Of a DNA stretch of 64,000 nt, positions 28,041-38,414 are shown piece after piece; the first letter of the stretch is position 1; each line of letters opens with the position of its first letter. Below the pieces are notes generated by a model. It was given only the letters and a program-made list of their open reading frames with translations. It was not told where the DNA came from and ran no database searches. The translations under genes were made by a program, and so were the position numbers. Source of the stretch: Pyrenophora tritici-repentis. Its lineage: Eukaryota > Ascomycota > Dothideomycetes > Pleosporales > Pleosporaceae. Location: NCBI RefSeq assembly GCF_003171515.1, contig NC_089395.1, positions 2,666,001-2,730,000 on the forward strand, given 5' to 3'.

Positions 28041-28054
28041 TACACACACCCATA
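28041..28054. repeat. 14-bp target site duplication of the LINE (right)
   Basis: TACACACACCCATA, identical to 11570-11583. Confidence 0.88.
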
Positions 28055-28123
28055 TCACCTACATCACCCACAACCCAAAGCCAAACACACTAAAGACAAA
28101 CACTTAACAATTCATTCTCGATC

Positions 28124-30718
28124 CTAGGGTATAATGCAACCATCCATCCCCCCCCCCCCAAATCTAACTAAACTGATCACCCCCCTCCTCACCCCAACCC
28201 TCCTCCCAGCAATCCTCCCCTGCCTCATCTTCCACCTCCACCGCCGTTCCCTCTCTTCCTTCTCCCTCTGCTCCCTCAACGCCTTCTTCCGCTCATACAC
28301 GGCCCTAACTGTTCTCTTCGTTCTCTCAGCACCCTCATCGAAGTTCGCGCGTGCGAGCTCGACAACGGAGTCGATTTGCTCGGGCGTGTAGACAAAGTTC
28401 CAGGTTGACATGAAATCGCTGACTTTAGGATCGACGTTGGGGACTTTAGGGTTGGCGAGGAAGGGGAAGTAGATTACGGTTATGCCGGAGGAAGGGTGCA
28501 TTAGCTCCCAGTCTTCTGTAGCTTGTTTTGTGGGGGACGGTGGGGTGGAGGGGGAGGCATTGTCGGAGGGGTCGTGGGTGCGTTCTTCGGTGCTGCCGAC
28601 CCAGATGTTGCAGTAGCCGAGGTCGTTTGACTTTTTGTTGGTTTTGGCCGATGGTTCTTGGGTGCTGCCAGCGTCTTGGGCTTCGTCGAGCTTTTCTTGG
28701 GCTTGTTGCGGGGTCTTTGCTGAGGCGCGGTCGAGATCTTCTTTTAGCTCTTCGATGGGCTCCTCATCGGGGGGCCAGCCGGCGCCTACGGGCCATCCTT
28801 TTATGCCGCGTTGACGGGCGTAGCCTTCGGTTACTTTGAGCCAGTTGTCGGTTTTGACGTCGGCGGAGGCGTCGAAGGCGACGAGTATGTCTACGTTGCG
28901 GCCCGGGCGGAGGAGTGGGTAGATGGGTAGGTTGTTGGACATGCCGGCGTCCATGAATTGGAAGTTCTTTTGTACATGAATACTCTCCGGACATGTTTTG
29001 GGGAGGAACTCGCGCATGCCGAGGGCGTAGTTGGGCATGGCGGCGGGGTCGATGGGATGGACTTTGACGAGGTCATCGTCGCGCTCGGCAATCATGGCGT
29101 CTATGCTGCCGCCCAGACCTGTGAGACTCTTCATGAGAGGTCGGATCTCGCGGTAGTAGTGTGATAGTGTTGCACAGAAGGCAGATCCCCAGATACCCAT
29201 GAGAAGTGGAACGCGCACTTCTGGTAAGGCCAAACCGTTATCGCGCCAGACTGTCCTTCCGTTCTCGAATCGACGACCCATGGCCCAGGTGGGAATACCG
29301 GCTGAAAGCTCCTCACACCACATCTCGTATGGAGTGAATTCGAACCACTGAAACCATGCCTCTCTCCTGGCCTTTGCTTCTGCAGCAATCCGGTCTGTTT
29401 CTCCCGACTGTTCAGCAAGAGGTATCTCGTGTCGGACGGCAGTGTAGATTGGGAGAGGTTGTGAGCCGTTGTCTGTAAAGCGTCGTTGGTAGGAAACCTT
29501 GAAATCATACTCGCTGACAGAGAGTTCTCCCTTTGGTACGAGCAAGCGGGCAGCGAGCAACGCGCCGTAGATGTCGACGAGTCCAAAGTCGGCGTCAGGA
29601 ATACCTTTCGCCTTTTCCACAAGTCCACTCAACAGGTATTTGTTTGTTGGCGCACTGACAAGAAGTTCAAGCGCATCGGGTGGAAAGGCAATATGCACAC
29701 CGAGCCTGTTCTTGAGATGTCGGATGATTTTGGCGTGGCTGCGTTGAGTAAGATCTGAGTAGTAGAGGGTCTGGAGCCAGCAACTACCACTGACACCCGC
29801 CGTGTATGTGGCGCAGTCAAAGAGGCCGTGTTCCTTGGAGGAGAGATACGATGATGTACCTGCGACAAGAGCGCGCAGTCCGCCACCAGATCCGCACATG
29901 GCGATGACAGGAACGTCGTCTGGGTGTATCTTGGCTTCCGGAATATCGAGATATCGCGCAAGTGCTGCCTTGGTGAACTGTGCCCTCTTTTCCAAAAACG
30001 ACTTTTCTTCCTGGCACAGCTCGTCCGAGACTCTCACTGAGGCGTCCCATATAATCTCGGGGTTGATCTCGGGATCGTTTGCCTCGTACCATATCTCCTC
30101 TGCCAACGATCCCGGTGCCATTGAGAGTTCATTCTGCAACTTGCGAATGAAGCCAGGGAGAACCTTAACCCAGTTCGGAACAATATAGTCAATGATAGTG
30201 TCGCCAATGGCAGAGGGTGACGGCGAGCTCGGGAACTTGTCGGCAATGGTCTGCCAGGCTGATTTGGCTGTTCCAGCTTCTTCATCCTCTTCGCTGTATC
30301 CCTTTGCGACGCGCGTCTGTGGTGGTGCATCCTGGTCGCCCGACTTGCGCGAGCCTTCCTCGTTCATCTGTTCCTCCGCCTCCCCTGCAGATGTCGTCTC
30401 GGTCTTTTCTTCGTCATTTCCGCTTGAGATCCATCGTTTCATGGATGGAGCATCGAGCTGAATCGGATGGGACACCGGGAACGGGGAGTATCCGGAAGAT
30501 AAGAAGCTAGTGGCGGCTGTCGCAATGAGTGATGGAGGGCCATAGCGAATACCCAGAGCGGCGGCTTTGGACTTGTATATACGTGTACGCGCGCTATGTA
30601 GGCTGGAATTGTTAGCATCTGAACCGCAGGCAATACTATGCGACAAACCTCCGACGCGTCCCGCGCAGCCAAAGCTGCCCCGCGTTGTGCGTGTTCCTAT
30701 AGCCGGCCATGCGCACAA
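28124..30718 (-). CDS. plaA: Cytosolic phospholipase A2-like lipase (PlaA type)
   Basis: An 864-residue single-exon ORF. Group IV phospholipase A2/lysophospholipase catalytic features are visible: the oxyanion-loop G-S-G-G-G (residues 276-280), the nucleophile elbow G-V-S-G-S with Ser310, and the dyad Asp590 in M-D-A-G. The enzyme hydrolyses the sn-2 ester of glycerophospholipids, releasing fatty acid and lysophospholipid. Fungal members such as Aspergillus PlaA have been placed in mitochondria. The Arg-rich, acid-poor first 60 residues here would suit a targeting sequence (inference). An acidic spacer (residues 104-150) and a second low-complexity segment (about 655-740) are disordered. The C terminus is very basic and is encoded across a homopolymer run of C (28147-28157). 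There is no C2 domain, unlike animal cPLA2-alpha. It sits head-to-head with the GTPase gene at 31698. Confidence 0.88.
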   Translation of the reverse strand: MCAWPAIGTRTTRGSFGCAGRVGGLSHSIACGSDANNSSLHSARTRIYKSKAAALGIRYGPPSLIATAATSFLSSGYSPFPVSHPIQLDAPSMKRWISSGNDEEKTETTSAGEAEEQMNEEGSRKSGDQDAPPQTRVAKGYSEEDEEAGTAKSAWQTIADKFPSSPSPSAIGDTIIDYIVPNWVKVLPGFIRKLQNELSMAPGSLAEEIWYEANDPEINPEIIWDASVRVSDELCQEEKSFLEKRAQFTKAALARYLDIPEAKIHPDDVPVIAMCGSGGGLRALVAGTSSYLSSKEHGLFDCATYTAGVSGSCWLQTLYYSDLTQRSHAKIIRHLKNRLGVHIAFPPDALELLVSAPTNKYLLSGLVEKAKGIPDADFGLVDIYGALLAARLLVPKGELSVSEYDFKVSYQRRFTDNGSQPLPIYTAVRHEIPLAEQSGETDRIAAEAKARREAWFQWFEFTPYEMWCEELSAGIPTWAMGRRFENGRTVWRDNGLALPEVRVPLLMGIWGSAFCATLSHYYREIRPLMKSLTGLGGSIDAMIAERDDDLVKVHPIDPAAMPNYALGMREFLPKTCPESIHVQKNFQFMDAGMSNNLPIYPLLRPGRNVDILVAFDASADVKTDNWLKVTEGYARQRGIKGWPVGAGWPPDEEPIEELKEDLDRASAKTPQQAQEKLDEAQDAGSTQEPSAKTNKKSNDLGYCNIWVGSTEERTHDPSDNASPSTPPSPTKQATEDWELMHPSSGITVIYFPFLANPKVPNVDPKVSDFMSTWNFVYTPEQIDSVVELARANFDEGAERTKRTVRAVYERKKALREQREKEERERRWRWKMRQGRIAGRRVGVRRGVISLVRFGGGGMDGCIIP

Positions 30719-31697
30719 TTCACCGGACTACCAAAGTTTTGTCAGTAGTTAAGCCGAGGATCGTGGGCGATCACTCCCACGCCGAACGCCCCATGGGCTT
30801 ATACAAATGCCATCAACATGACGAATCCCGCATGCCAATTTTGCAGGTTTCCGAGCGAATGGGTGCCCGCATCACGTATGCCAAGACATGCAGGAACAGC
30901 ATTCTAGAACCCGGCCCGACTTGACCCTCTTCTCCACCCGTCCAGCGTCACTTTTCCAGACACATCCCGACGTTTTTAAGCTTTACCATCCGGCACGGCC
31001 GCTAGGAACACGATGGGATGCGCTTCTTCTTCTGGGCAACCGATTGTGACGATCAAAGCTTGCACTCGTACCCCGGCCACACCACGTGCTGCGATGACGC
31101 GCTACTGCACTTGTAGATTATGTGTTTACTACGAGAGATGAAGTATCTGGGCATTCGACGAGATGCGTATCCTTAGTTTCTGTAGTAGAAGGTTACAATG
31201 TGATGTTTGTAGATGAGCTGCTGACTTTACTCCAAATCATCGTCTCAACTTTACCTGTGCAACTTGAACTCGTGCCCATGTGAGAATAATCAACAATGAC
31301 GGTTTTCGCTGCCTTCAGAACATTCTATTACTTCCTTCAAATCAGCGCTGAAATGATCAGAGTAGTTCTGTAAACATCCCTCTGAAAAGCTGCAAACTCA
31401 CCTTCACTTCTCACTTTACCAATTTCGGCCACTGTTTGCCACCCCATCTCACCGTTTGCTCGTTTGCACCTTGGCACGTGCTCATATCTTGCGTGCACCT
31501 TTCTGCCCCGCCATTGCTCATGTTATCCCACAACCTCTTTCTCCGTCATATCTCCACCATCTTTATTTCCTCCAAGGCTATAGCTCTTGCGACCTGTACG
31601 ACGTTCAGACTACTCATACCAGAGGGCTGGTCCGACTTGAGCAAGTATCTTGTTTATTTTCGACTGTCCTGTGTGAACTAACTGTTCGAATAGCAAC
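30719..31697. other. Bidirectional promoter region
   Basis: About 1 kb between the divergent phospholipase and GTPase start codons. Pyrimidine-rich stretches before 31698 look like a fungal core promoter or 5' UTR. I see no coding exon or repeat. Confidence 0.55.
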
Positions 31698-34651
31698 ATG
31701 TCGGACCGCAGCCTGAGCCTCGCGCTCCCCGTTCCTGTGGTGTTGCCCAAGTTCGCAGAGTTCAAAGCTGCCGACTCAACCGTCAGGTCAAAGATTACGG
31801 GAATCAGCGATTCAGCCCAATCCTCAACCAATGGCCTTGCATCCGACAGCTTTTACGATAGGATGCACATGGAGATTGATGACGATGTTCGCAACATGTG
31901 TGCCAAACTCTCTGAGGCGATATCTGAATTTCCGGAAACTAGTGAAGAGCTCTCACATTTGTTGGCAAGGTTGAGTGATGCATACCACATGCCTAAAGGC
32001 ACGGCTTTACTCGCAGCTTTCCTTGGAATGATGGGTGTCGGTAAGAGCACATTGATCAACGCGCTCTTCGGTCGCGTGCTCGTCACAAACTCTGGTGGTG
32101 TGTTGGCATGCACTTCGATTCCGACAGTCATAATATGGAAGAAAGGCACTATGGACAACACGAAGCTTAGCGATTTGGCTATCCAGCTGTTTACTGAAGA
32201 GCAATATCAGGACTGTGTCAGAGAACAGATCAACCGCTGGACCGAATGGTACGCTCATTCATCCAAGAGCAAGCAGATCGTGAGATACGAAGACGAAGGC
32301 AGCCTTTCTGAAGCTCATATTTTCCAAGAGTACTCCAAATCCAGCGGAGAATTCGACCGTGCTCAGCTGAAGCGTGGCGCCGACACAGCAAAAGAGTATT
32401 TCGAAATCATTCTCAATGTTCAAGAGAACGTAATATCAAAGCAGGCCTTGGAAGCAGTTCTCCATAGCGACGATATCAAAGAGGAAGAGTTCCTTGAACG
32501 CTGTATGACCGAGATCCGAAAACGCTGTGTGCAGATCACAGAGTTGGTTGCCAGCCTGAAGAATGTCCACGATAGAGACCTGCGGAAGCAGCGAGCGCAG
32601 ATCGATAAATTCTGGCCACTCGTGAAAGCAGTTTACATCGAGACTGGTCACACCCTTTTGAGAAACAACATCCATGTGGTTGACTTGCCTGGTAAGTATT
32701 ATTGACGTCAGAAATACTACCCAACACCTACTAACCTTCATAGGGTATGACGACAACAACCAGATCCGGAATGCTATTATCGATCAGTTTCGCGCCAAAG
32801 CAGACATGGAGATTGTAGTCACACGCACAAGAGTTGCTAGTAGTGTATCGCAAGAACACTGGCTGGATGAGTCTATTCGTCGGCGGGGTCCAGACAGGAC
32901 GCTCTTGGTTACAAATGGATCTGATGTGAGTTGGTCTTCGATATATGTATATGCTCCTGCTAACAAATGTATAGGAGATTGTCACGGGAATATCGACCGT
33001 GATCGAAGATCTAGAAGAGCAGCCGTTCACTCATCTGAAGTACTGTCTTCAAGATGCCAACAGGGTCGCCGAGTTTTCTGAGGGTAATGAGGCTCTTATT
33101 CACGAATACAAGGAATGTCTATACATGAACGCCAAGCTAGCCTTCATCAATCACCAGAGCAACATTGTCAAGGCAAAGTTTGCAGACAAGGGTGTCCATG
33201 TTCTCTTGACTTCAGCTCGAGAAGCTTTATTACACCAAGTGCCGGACCCAACAGAGATTCCCAAGCTATGTATGGCAGCTACAGGAATCGAAACACTCAG
33301 AGGATACTTATTGATGCAAACCGCTGCCTCCAATCTGCGCACACTGCACAACCATATCTTCGAGGCACTTCCAGAGATATCGGTTGCTATCAATCACATA
33401 ATAGTGAAGTTTGTCGATGAGGACGGCTATCGCACAATGCGGGAGTTCCTGGCCCAAGAGCTGTGTGGTTTGCAGAAACGTCTCGACGCTCTTTCGATTT
33501 CAACTCTGCAAGAGCGCGTCAAGGCTCCTTGGAATGACCGGGACATTGGACGCAAGATTCTACCAGCACACAAAAAGACACTAGATCCGTGGACAACAAG
33601 ACAATGGCCCTTTTGGACCTTTGCGAAGATGCTACGGGACCATGGAATGCCTACCGGTGGGATTTGCAAAGACTACAATCTTAACCTGGAGCTTGCACGT
33701 ACTATGCATAGCTACATCGATCAATGGCACTGCACCATGTCGTCACACCCTAAGGAAGTTACCGAGATTTTGGATGCACCCGTCCAAGCCATCATGAGAG
33801 AACTCGAAACCCATATCAATCTTTCAACTGGGGACCCGGCCCTACAACGAACAGCCGCAGATGCACACAAGACTTTGTCACGGCGAATTGGTATTGCATA
33901 CGGTGTCTTGCTGGCCGAGCTGAAAAAATATCTGAATGAGAACTATCTGAACTTCACAACGGAAAAGAACTTCTACTCCCCTGTAGCAGGTGTGATGAGG
34001 CCAATTTACGAGGCAACTCGAACCTCGACTCAACAAGGAAAGGGCGTACATTCCAGACAAGCATTTTACCTGCAACAAGCCGTCATTTCACCCGATACCG
34101 ACCAGACAAATCTGCGGGAGAAGATAGCCAGATCTCTGGTGGACAGCCAGTTCAGTTTCTGGGAAAAATCATGCAACGAGTACATCAAAGAGGTCATGCA
34201 TCAGTTCCAGGAATTTCAGCGAATCAGCGTGGAGCTCCTCGAAAATGACGCCTGGATATCACCTCAACATGCACGCATTCGTGGTCGATTGGAGGCTTTG
34301 CTGCCACAGTTCGAGCGTGACCTCGAGATGATTCAGAGCAAATTCTTCGAAACGACCCGTCGTCCGGCTGTAAAGCCGATTGGCAGCGAGCTTACGCATA
34401 ACTCTACACAGTCTCGGCCCTTCTTGACCAAGCCTTGTATGCTTGAGCTTGCACTGGTAGCTACCGGAAAAGGTTCTAGCCGGGCTTTCAGCACATCCTC
34501 AAGGCCAGTGCGCAACCTGTTCTCTCCTGTCAAGCCCACATCTTTTCGGTCTTCCTCTATGTTTACGAAACCTCGACGACGCGGTCAAGGCAGGAACGGT
34601 TTGTTGATTAGCATCATTTCTCTCCCTTTTCTCCACTTCTTGAAAGCCTGA
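31698..34651 (+). CDS. Dynamin-superfamily large GTPase (SLIP-GC-like)
   Basis: Three exons, 31698-32691, 32744-32925 and 32975-34651, encode 950 residues. Intron phases match, donors are GTAAGT and GTGAGT, and branch sites are CTAAC/GCTAAC. The P-loop is G-M-M-G-V-G-K-S-T (residues 110-118), the G3 motif D-L-P-G (329-332) is completed across intron 1, and a G4-like T-N-G-S-D ends exon 2. The long C-terminal part is helical, as in dynamin-like stalks. I see no PH or GED domain and no transmembrane segment. The arrangement resembles the SLIP-GC/Dynamin_N group of fungal proteins, whose roles are mostly unknown. Membrane remodelling or a role in nucleic-acid maintenance are both possible. The last about 40 residues are basic and hydrophobic and could reflect a missed 3' intron. 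Confidence 0.82.
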
Positions 34652-35541
34652 TTTGCTTTCTGACTGTTACTTTTCTTCACTTGGTGCATTTTCATAGCAC
34701 ATTTTCTTGTTTTTCTTTTACACTTTACCACATGGGCTTCCCATTCAGATTCACGATGTGCGTTTTTTTTTCCTAAGCTTGAGTTGGTATTTGAAAGAGG
34801 TGAACGGTATACTAGCATAAGAGAACCTAATCCAGCAAAATTGTACATTATTGGAAACAATCATCCTGGTTTATGGTAAACATACGCGTGATGTGATGCT
34901 ATTGGATACAGCATTTGCCAATTGGCTATTTTACGCGTTCATCGGCCACCTTCCTTGTACTTACGAAACTGCCGCCGTATAAATCTATGAATCTATTTTC
35001 GTCCCTTCACGCAGCCCAGTGATGCCTGAACAATGTTATACGTAAGCGTCGCCGAAACCAGTGTGAGACACAGACAGCGGGCTTCGCGGTGACAGGAATC
35101 GCTCGTCAGGTAACATTAGGTCCGTTTATGGCAGTTTTGGGGTCTATACACTTGTGGAAGAACTTTCTCGGAGGCTGATTTCACCAACACTAAAAGTAGC
35201 GTGTAGTAGATTGGCCGAGAACACAGTTTAGATCTCAGTGTGGCGTCTGGTAGTGGAACTGTGGCGCCGTCGACAAGTTCAATTCGCGGACCACGGTCAG
35301 GCCAGACCCTGGCTCGTCATAGCGTTGTCTCCGCAACAGCTCTCCGCAAGCATCCCCTCCCACATCATCATACACCGATCCGCAGACTTCCCCAGTTGGA
35401 CATCCTTTCATTTATTAGCTTTGATGTTGGGCTTAATGTTGGCTCTAGCCTTGCCCGTTCGCTGTACATAATCGAGGTTCGCCCTCGCCATCCACGAATT
35501 AACACGGGCCGAGGCAGTCGCAAAGCTCACCAGCAGTCGCC
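34652..35541. other. Intergenic between GTPase and EXO70 genes
   Basis: 3' flank of the GTPase gene and promoter of EXO70. It contains only short frames without family features. Confidence 0.5.
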
Positions 35542-37466
35542 ATGGTCGCCCCCCGCAGGACTGCGCTCCTGGAGGAGAGCGCCGAAGTGGAGGTGCTCTT
35601 CGCCAACATGGAGAAGATGAAGACGCTCACCAAGAAGATCCAAGCCTCGGTCAATCGGCTCGATGCCAGTGGGAAAGCCGTCCAAGAAGCTATCAGCCCA
35701 ATCTACGGCAACACTCAAAAACTGCAAATCGCAAACACAAACGTCGACCGTATAATCGAGGCCATTGAGCGACTCAGGGCACCACGAGAGGAAAGTGCAA
35801 AGGAGGAGAGGATTATTCGCGCGGGCCCTGGCCGGGGAGACCTGGACGGCTATATCGCTTCTCTCGATCGCACAAACCTCAGTCTCCAGGACCTTAAGCG
35901 CACTAACCTGCGCTCTAACGAACAAGCCGTTGCCGAGCTTAGTGGGCTCTTGAAACTCGGTAACAAGCAACTAGAGGATGTCTTCAGGAGTATCTTGCAA
36001 GATAGCTCCCGAGGAAAGGTCCAGCCATTGGAATATGTCGCAAAGCGTACGTTGATCTTGCACCATATATAGTGACGCTCTAACAATCTGCAGAGAACCC
36101 TTTCCCTCGCATGCCTCAAGAGAAGCTCCAGAGTCTACGCAGCATCAACACTCACATTACCAAAACCTTCGCCCAAGTATCGCAAGTCGACCTGTCGCAA
36201 ACTCCCACACGAAGAATATACGCAGAGATCCGGGGCGAATATCTCGAAAGCACGTTACGCAGTCTTATGCAAGCGTCGATCAGCACGGCCCGAAAGGTAC
36301 AGGCTGACGCGTTGTACAAGAAGGGTACCAATGGTATCGGAACCTACGTGCAAGCAATCGAGGGCCTTTTCGTAGCCGAATTCGACAACCTCAACTACGT
36401 CTTCGATCGGGACGAATGGAGCGACGTCTATGTGGCGACATGCCAGTTTCCGCTACAAGACTTTACCAAAACACTGCGCGAGCTCAACGGACATATCCAG
36501 AAGAATCTCCTGACCGACTGCTTTCTAGGCTTTGAGATATGTGGTCTGGTACGGACACTATCCATGCGGCTTCAGAAGCAGACGGGTGCGCTCAAGGACC
36601 AGATTTACGACAGCGTGAAGCCAGTTCGGGAAACGTCGAAGATGTCTTTGGGCAAAATGCTAGAAGACACGAGATCTCGCACACAGGCACTCATTGCGCT
36701 GCCTATTGATGGCGGGCCGGTGGAGATGACTACACAGACGATGCGACGCCTGCAGGAATTGACAAACTATCTAGAGCCTCTCACATCAATATTGGCATCT
36801 CTGGGTGAAGGCGGCTGGAACTCCAACTCGGCCAACAACTCTTCTACAACTCTAGACGTTGGCCCCGACGGCGTGAGGCTTTTCGGACAATATGCCGCCG
36901 ATTGCATCGATACGCTGTTACAGAATCTGAGCGTAAAGGCCAAGACACTGCTAAAGGGCAAGAACTTGCAGGGTATCTTCCTAGCCAACAACGTTGCCAT
37001 TGTCATGCGGATCATCCGCTCGTCAGAACTAGCACCTCTCATGGGCAGCTACGAGAAGAAGCTCGCGGATTGGCGGAAGCAAGGCACAGCCATGTATCTT
37101 GAGGCATGGCGCGAGCCGTCTGGTTACCTGCTCGATGTACAATACACGAACCGTACCAAGGAACGGCCGACATCCAGCGGAGCCGACTCGGCAGCTATTG
37201 TAAAGACACTCAGTTCAAAGGACAAGGACGCAATCAAGGAAAAGTTCAAGAACTTCAACACAAGCTTCGACGATCTTGTCACACGTCACAAGTCGTACGC
37301 GATGGAGCCCGAGGTGCGGAACCAGCTGAGCAAAGAGGTACAGAACATCATCGAGCCCTTGTACAACCGATTCTACGATAGGTACCGGGAGATTGACAAG
37401 GGCAAGGGCAAGTATGTCAAGTACGACAAGACCGAGTTGAACAAGGCACTGGCGAGCTTTGCATAG
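35542..37466 (+). CDS. exo70: Exocyst subunit Exo70
   Basis: Two exons, 35542-36046 and 36094-37466 (phase 1 intron of 47 nt with a CTAAC branch site), encode 625 residues, the usual length for the family. The N-terminal about 100 residues form a coiled coil (L-F-A-N-M-E-K-M-K-T-L-T-K-K-I). The C-terminal half matches the conserved Exo70 domain, ending with the basic surface patch region (F-D-D-L-V-T-R-H-K-S-Y ... Y-R-E-I-D-K-G-K-G-K-Y-V-K-Y). The protein tethers secretory vesicles to the plasma membrane by binding PI(4,5)P2 and Rho GTPases within the octameric exocyst. In filamentous fungi it acts at the hyphal tip. All family landmarks are present and nothing is unusual. Confidence 0.93.
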
Positions 37467-38414
37467 TGTAATGGTTGCGGCGTTGTGGCTTGTTTGTTTG
37501 CGCAGAATACCCTTTGATTTGCATGTACAGGATAGCGATACAGATAGAGAGCTAGGCTAGGTTGGATATATGAGCCCAGGGCCATGCTGGCGGAGGCGGT
37601 GTAATTGGATACATATGTAGGGTCGAGTCTTGCACTCCCATGTCTTGTGGTGCCACGCTACACCTGGTACCGTGAGGGGTGAAGGAGCATGGCGTGAGAT
37701 TGCCGGGGAGGCAGCGATGGAGTGCAGTAATATCAATTAGGCGCGTTGTTGCTCGTGCTTGCCCGGGTGCTCATTTACCAAACACGTGACGTCCCCTTGT
37801 GGAAGATCTAGGGCTCGCGACTGCCTCTTGCAGACGGGACACGAGAACACCAAAAGTTCGCGGTGAAAGGTGCCAATTGCATCTTACACCAGTGCCAGCT
37901 GACTGGGAGCCTCACCGGACCTCACTCTGCCTCAGGCTGTTACCGACATCGAGGCCGGGTGCTAGTGGTGACGCGGGGATTTTTGGTCTAGTGCCCATTG
38001 CTCTGGCGCTGCTCGGACTTGCTCCAATCGCGCCCATCCCTGTGCGGACCCCTTTCCTCTACCCAGCAGGCCGACGGCACCACGACTTCCCTTTCAACGT
38101 CGCAGTCCCCGGAACACCACGCCATTTTCCCTTTGCAGCCCACTGCACCACTTCAATCCATTGCTTTGAGTGCATCTCTCACTCTACAGCATACCTACCG
38201 CTGACTGGTACGCCGTCCCATCTCTCTCTCTCCACACGCTTCCGTTTCACTTTATTTCTCCACGTTTGGCCTGGGTCGCGTCTAGCATTTGTTTCGCACC
38301 CGCGGCTGGCAGACGGGCACGTCAGGCATTGAAGGCCTTTGCTAACATCATCTCGCTCGGCAGGAGTCCCTCCCTTGACAAACATTGTCTGCGTCTACTG
38401 CAACTATTTACACC
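37467..38414. other. Intergenic, septin promoter and leader
   Basis: About 950 bp between EXO70 and the septin start codon. CT-rich tracts around 38210-38250 (tctctctctctcc) are typical of fungal core promoters. Open frames on the plus strand here (37799-38332) lack any protein-like features. Confidence 0.55.

Noticed and set aside
28124..30718. Patatin rather than cPLA2 family for the phospholipase
   Set aside because: The G-S-G-G-G/G-V-S-G-S spacing, total length and the distant M-D-A-G fit the group IV cPLA2/PLA2_B family better than the shorter patatin domain.
37799..38332. 177-codon plus-strand frame upstream of the septin
   Set aside because: The composition is that of a CT-rich promoter or leader, with no domain, and it is followed directly by the septin leader.
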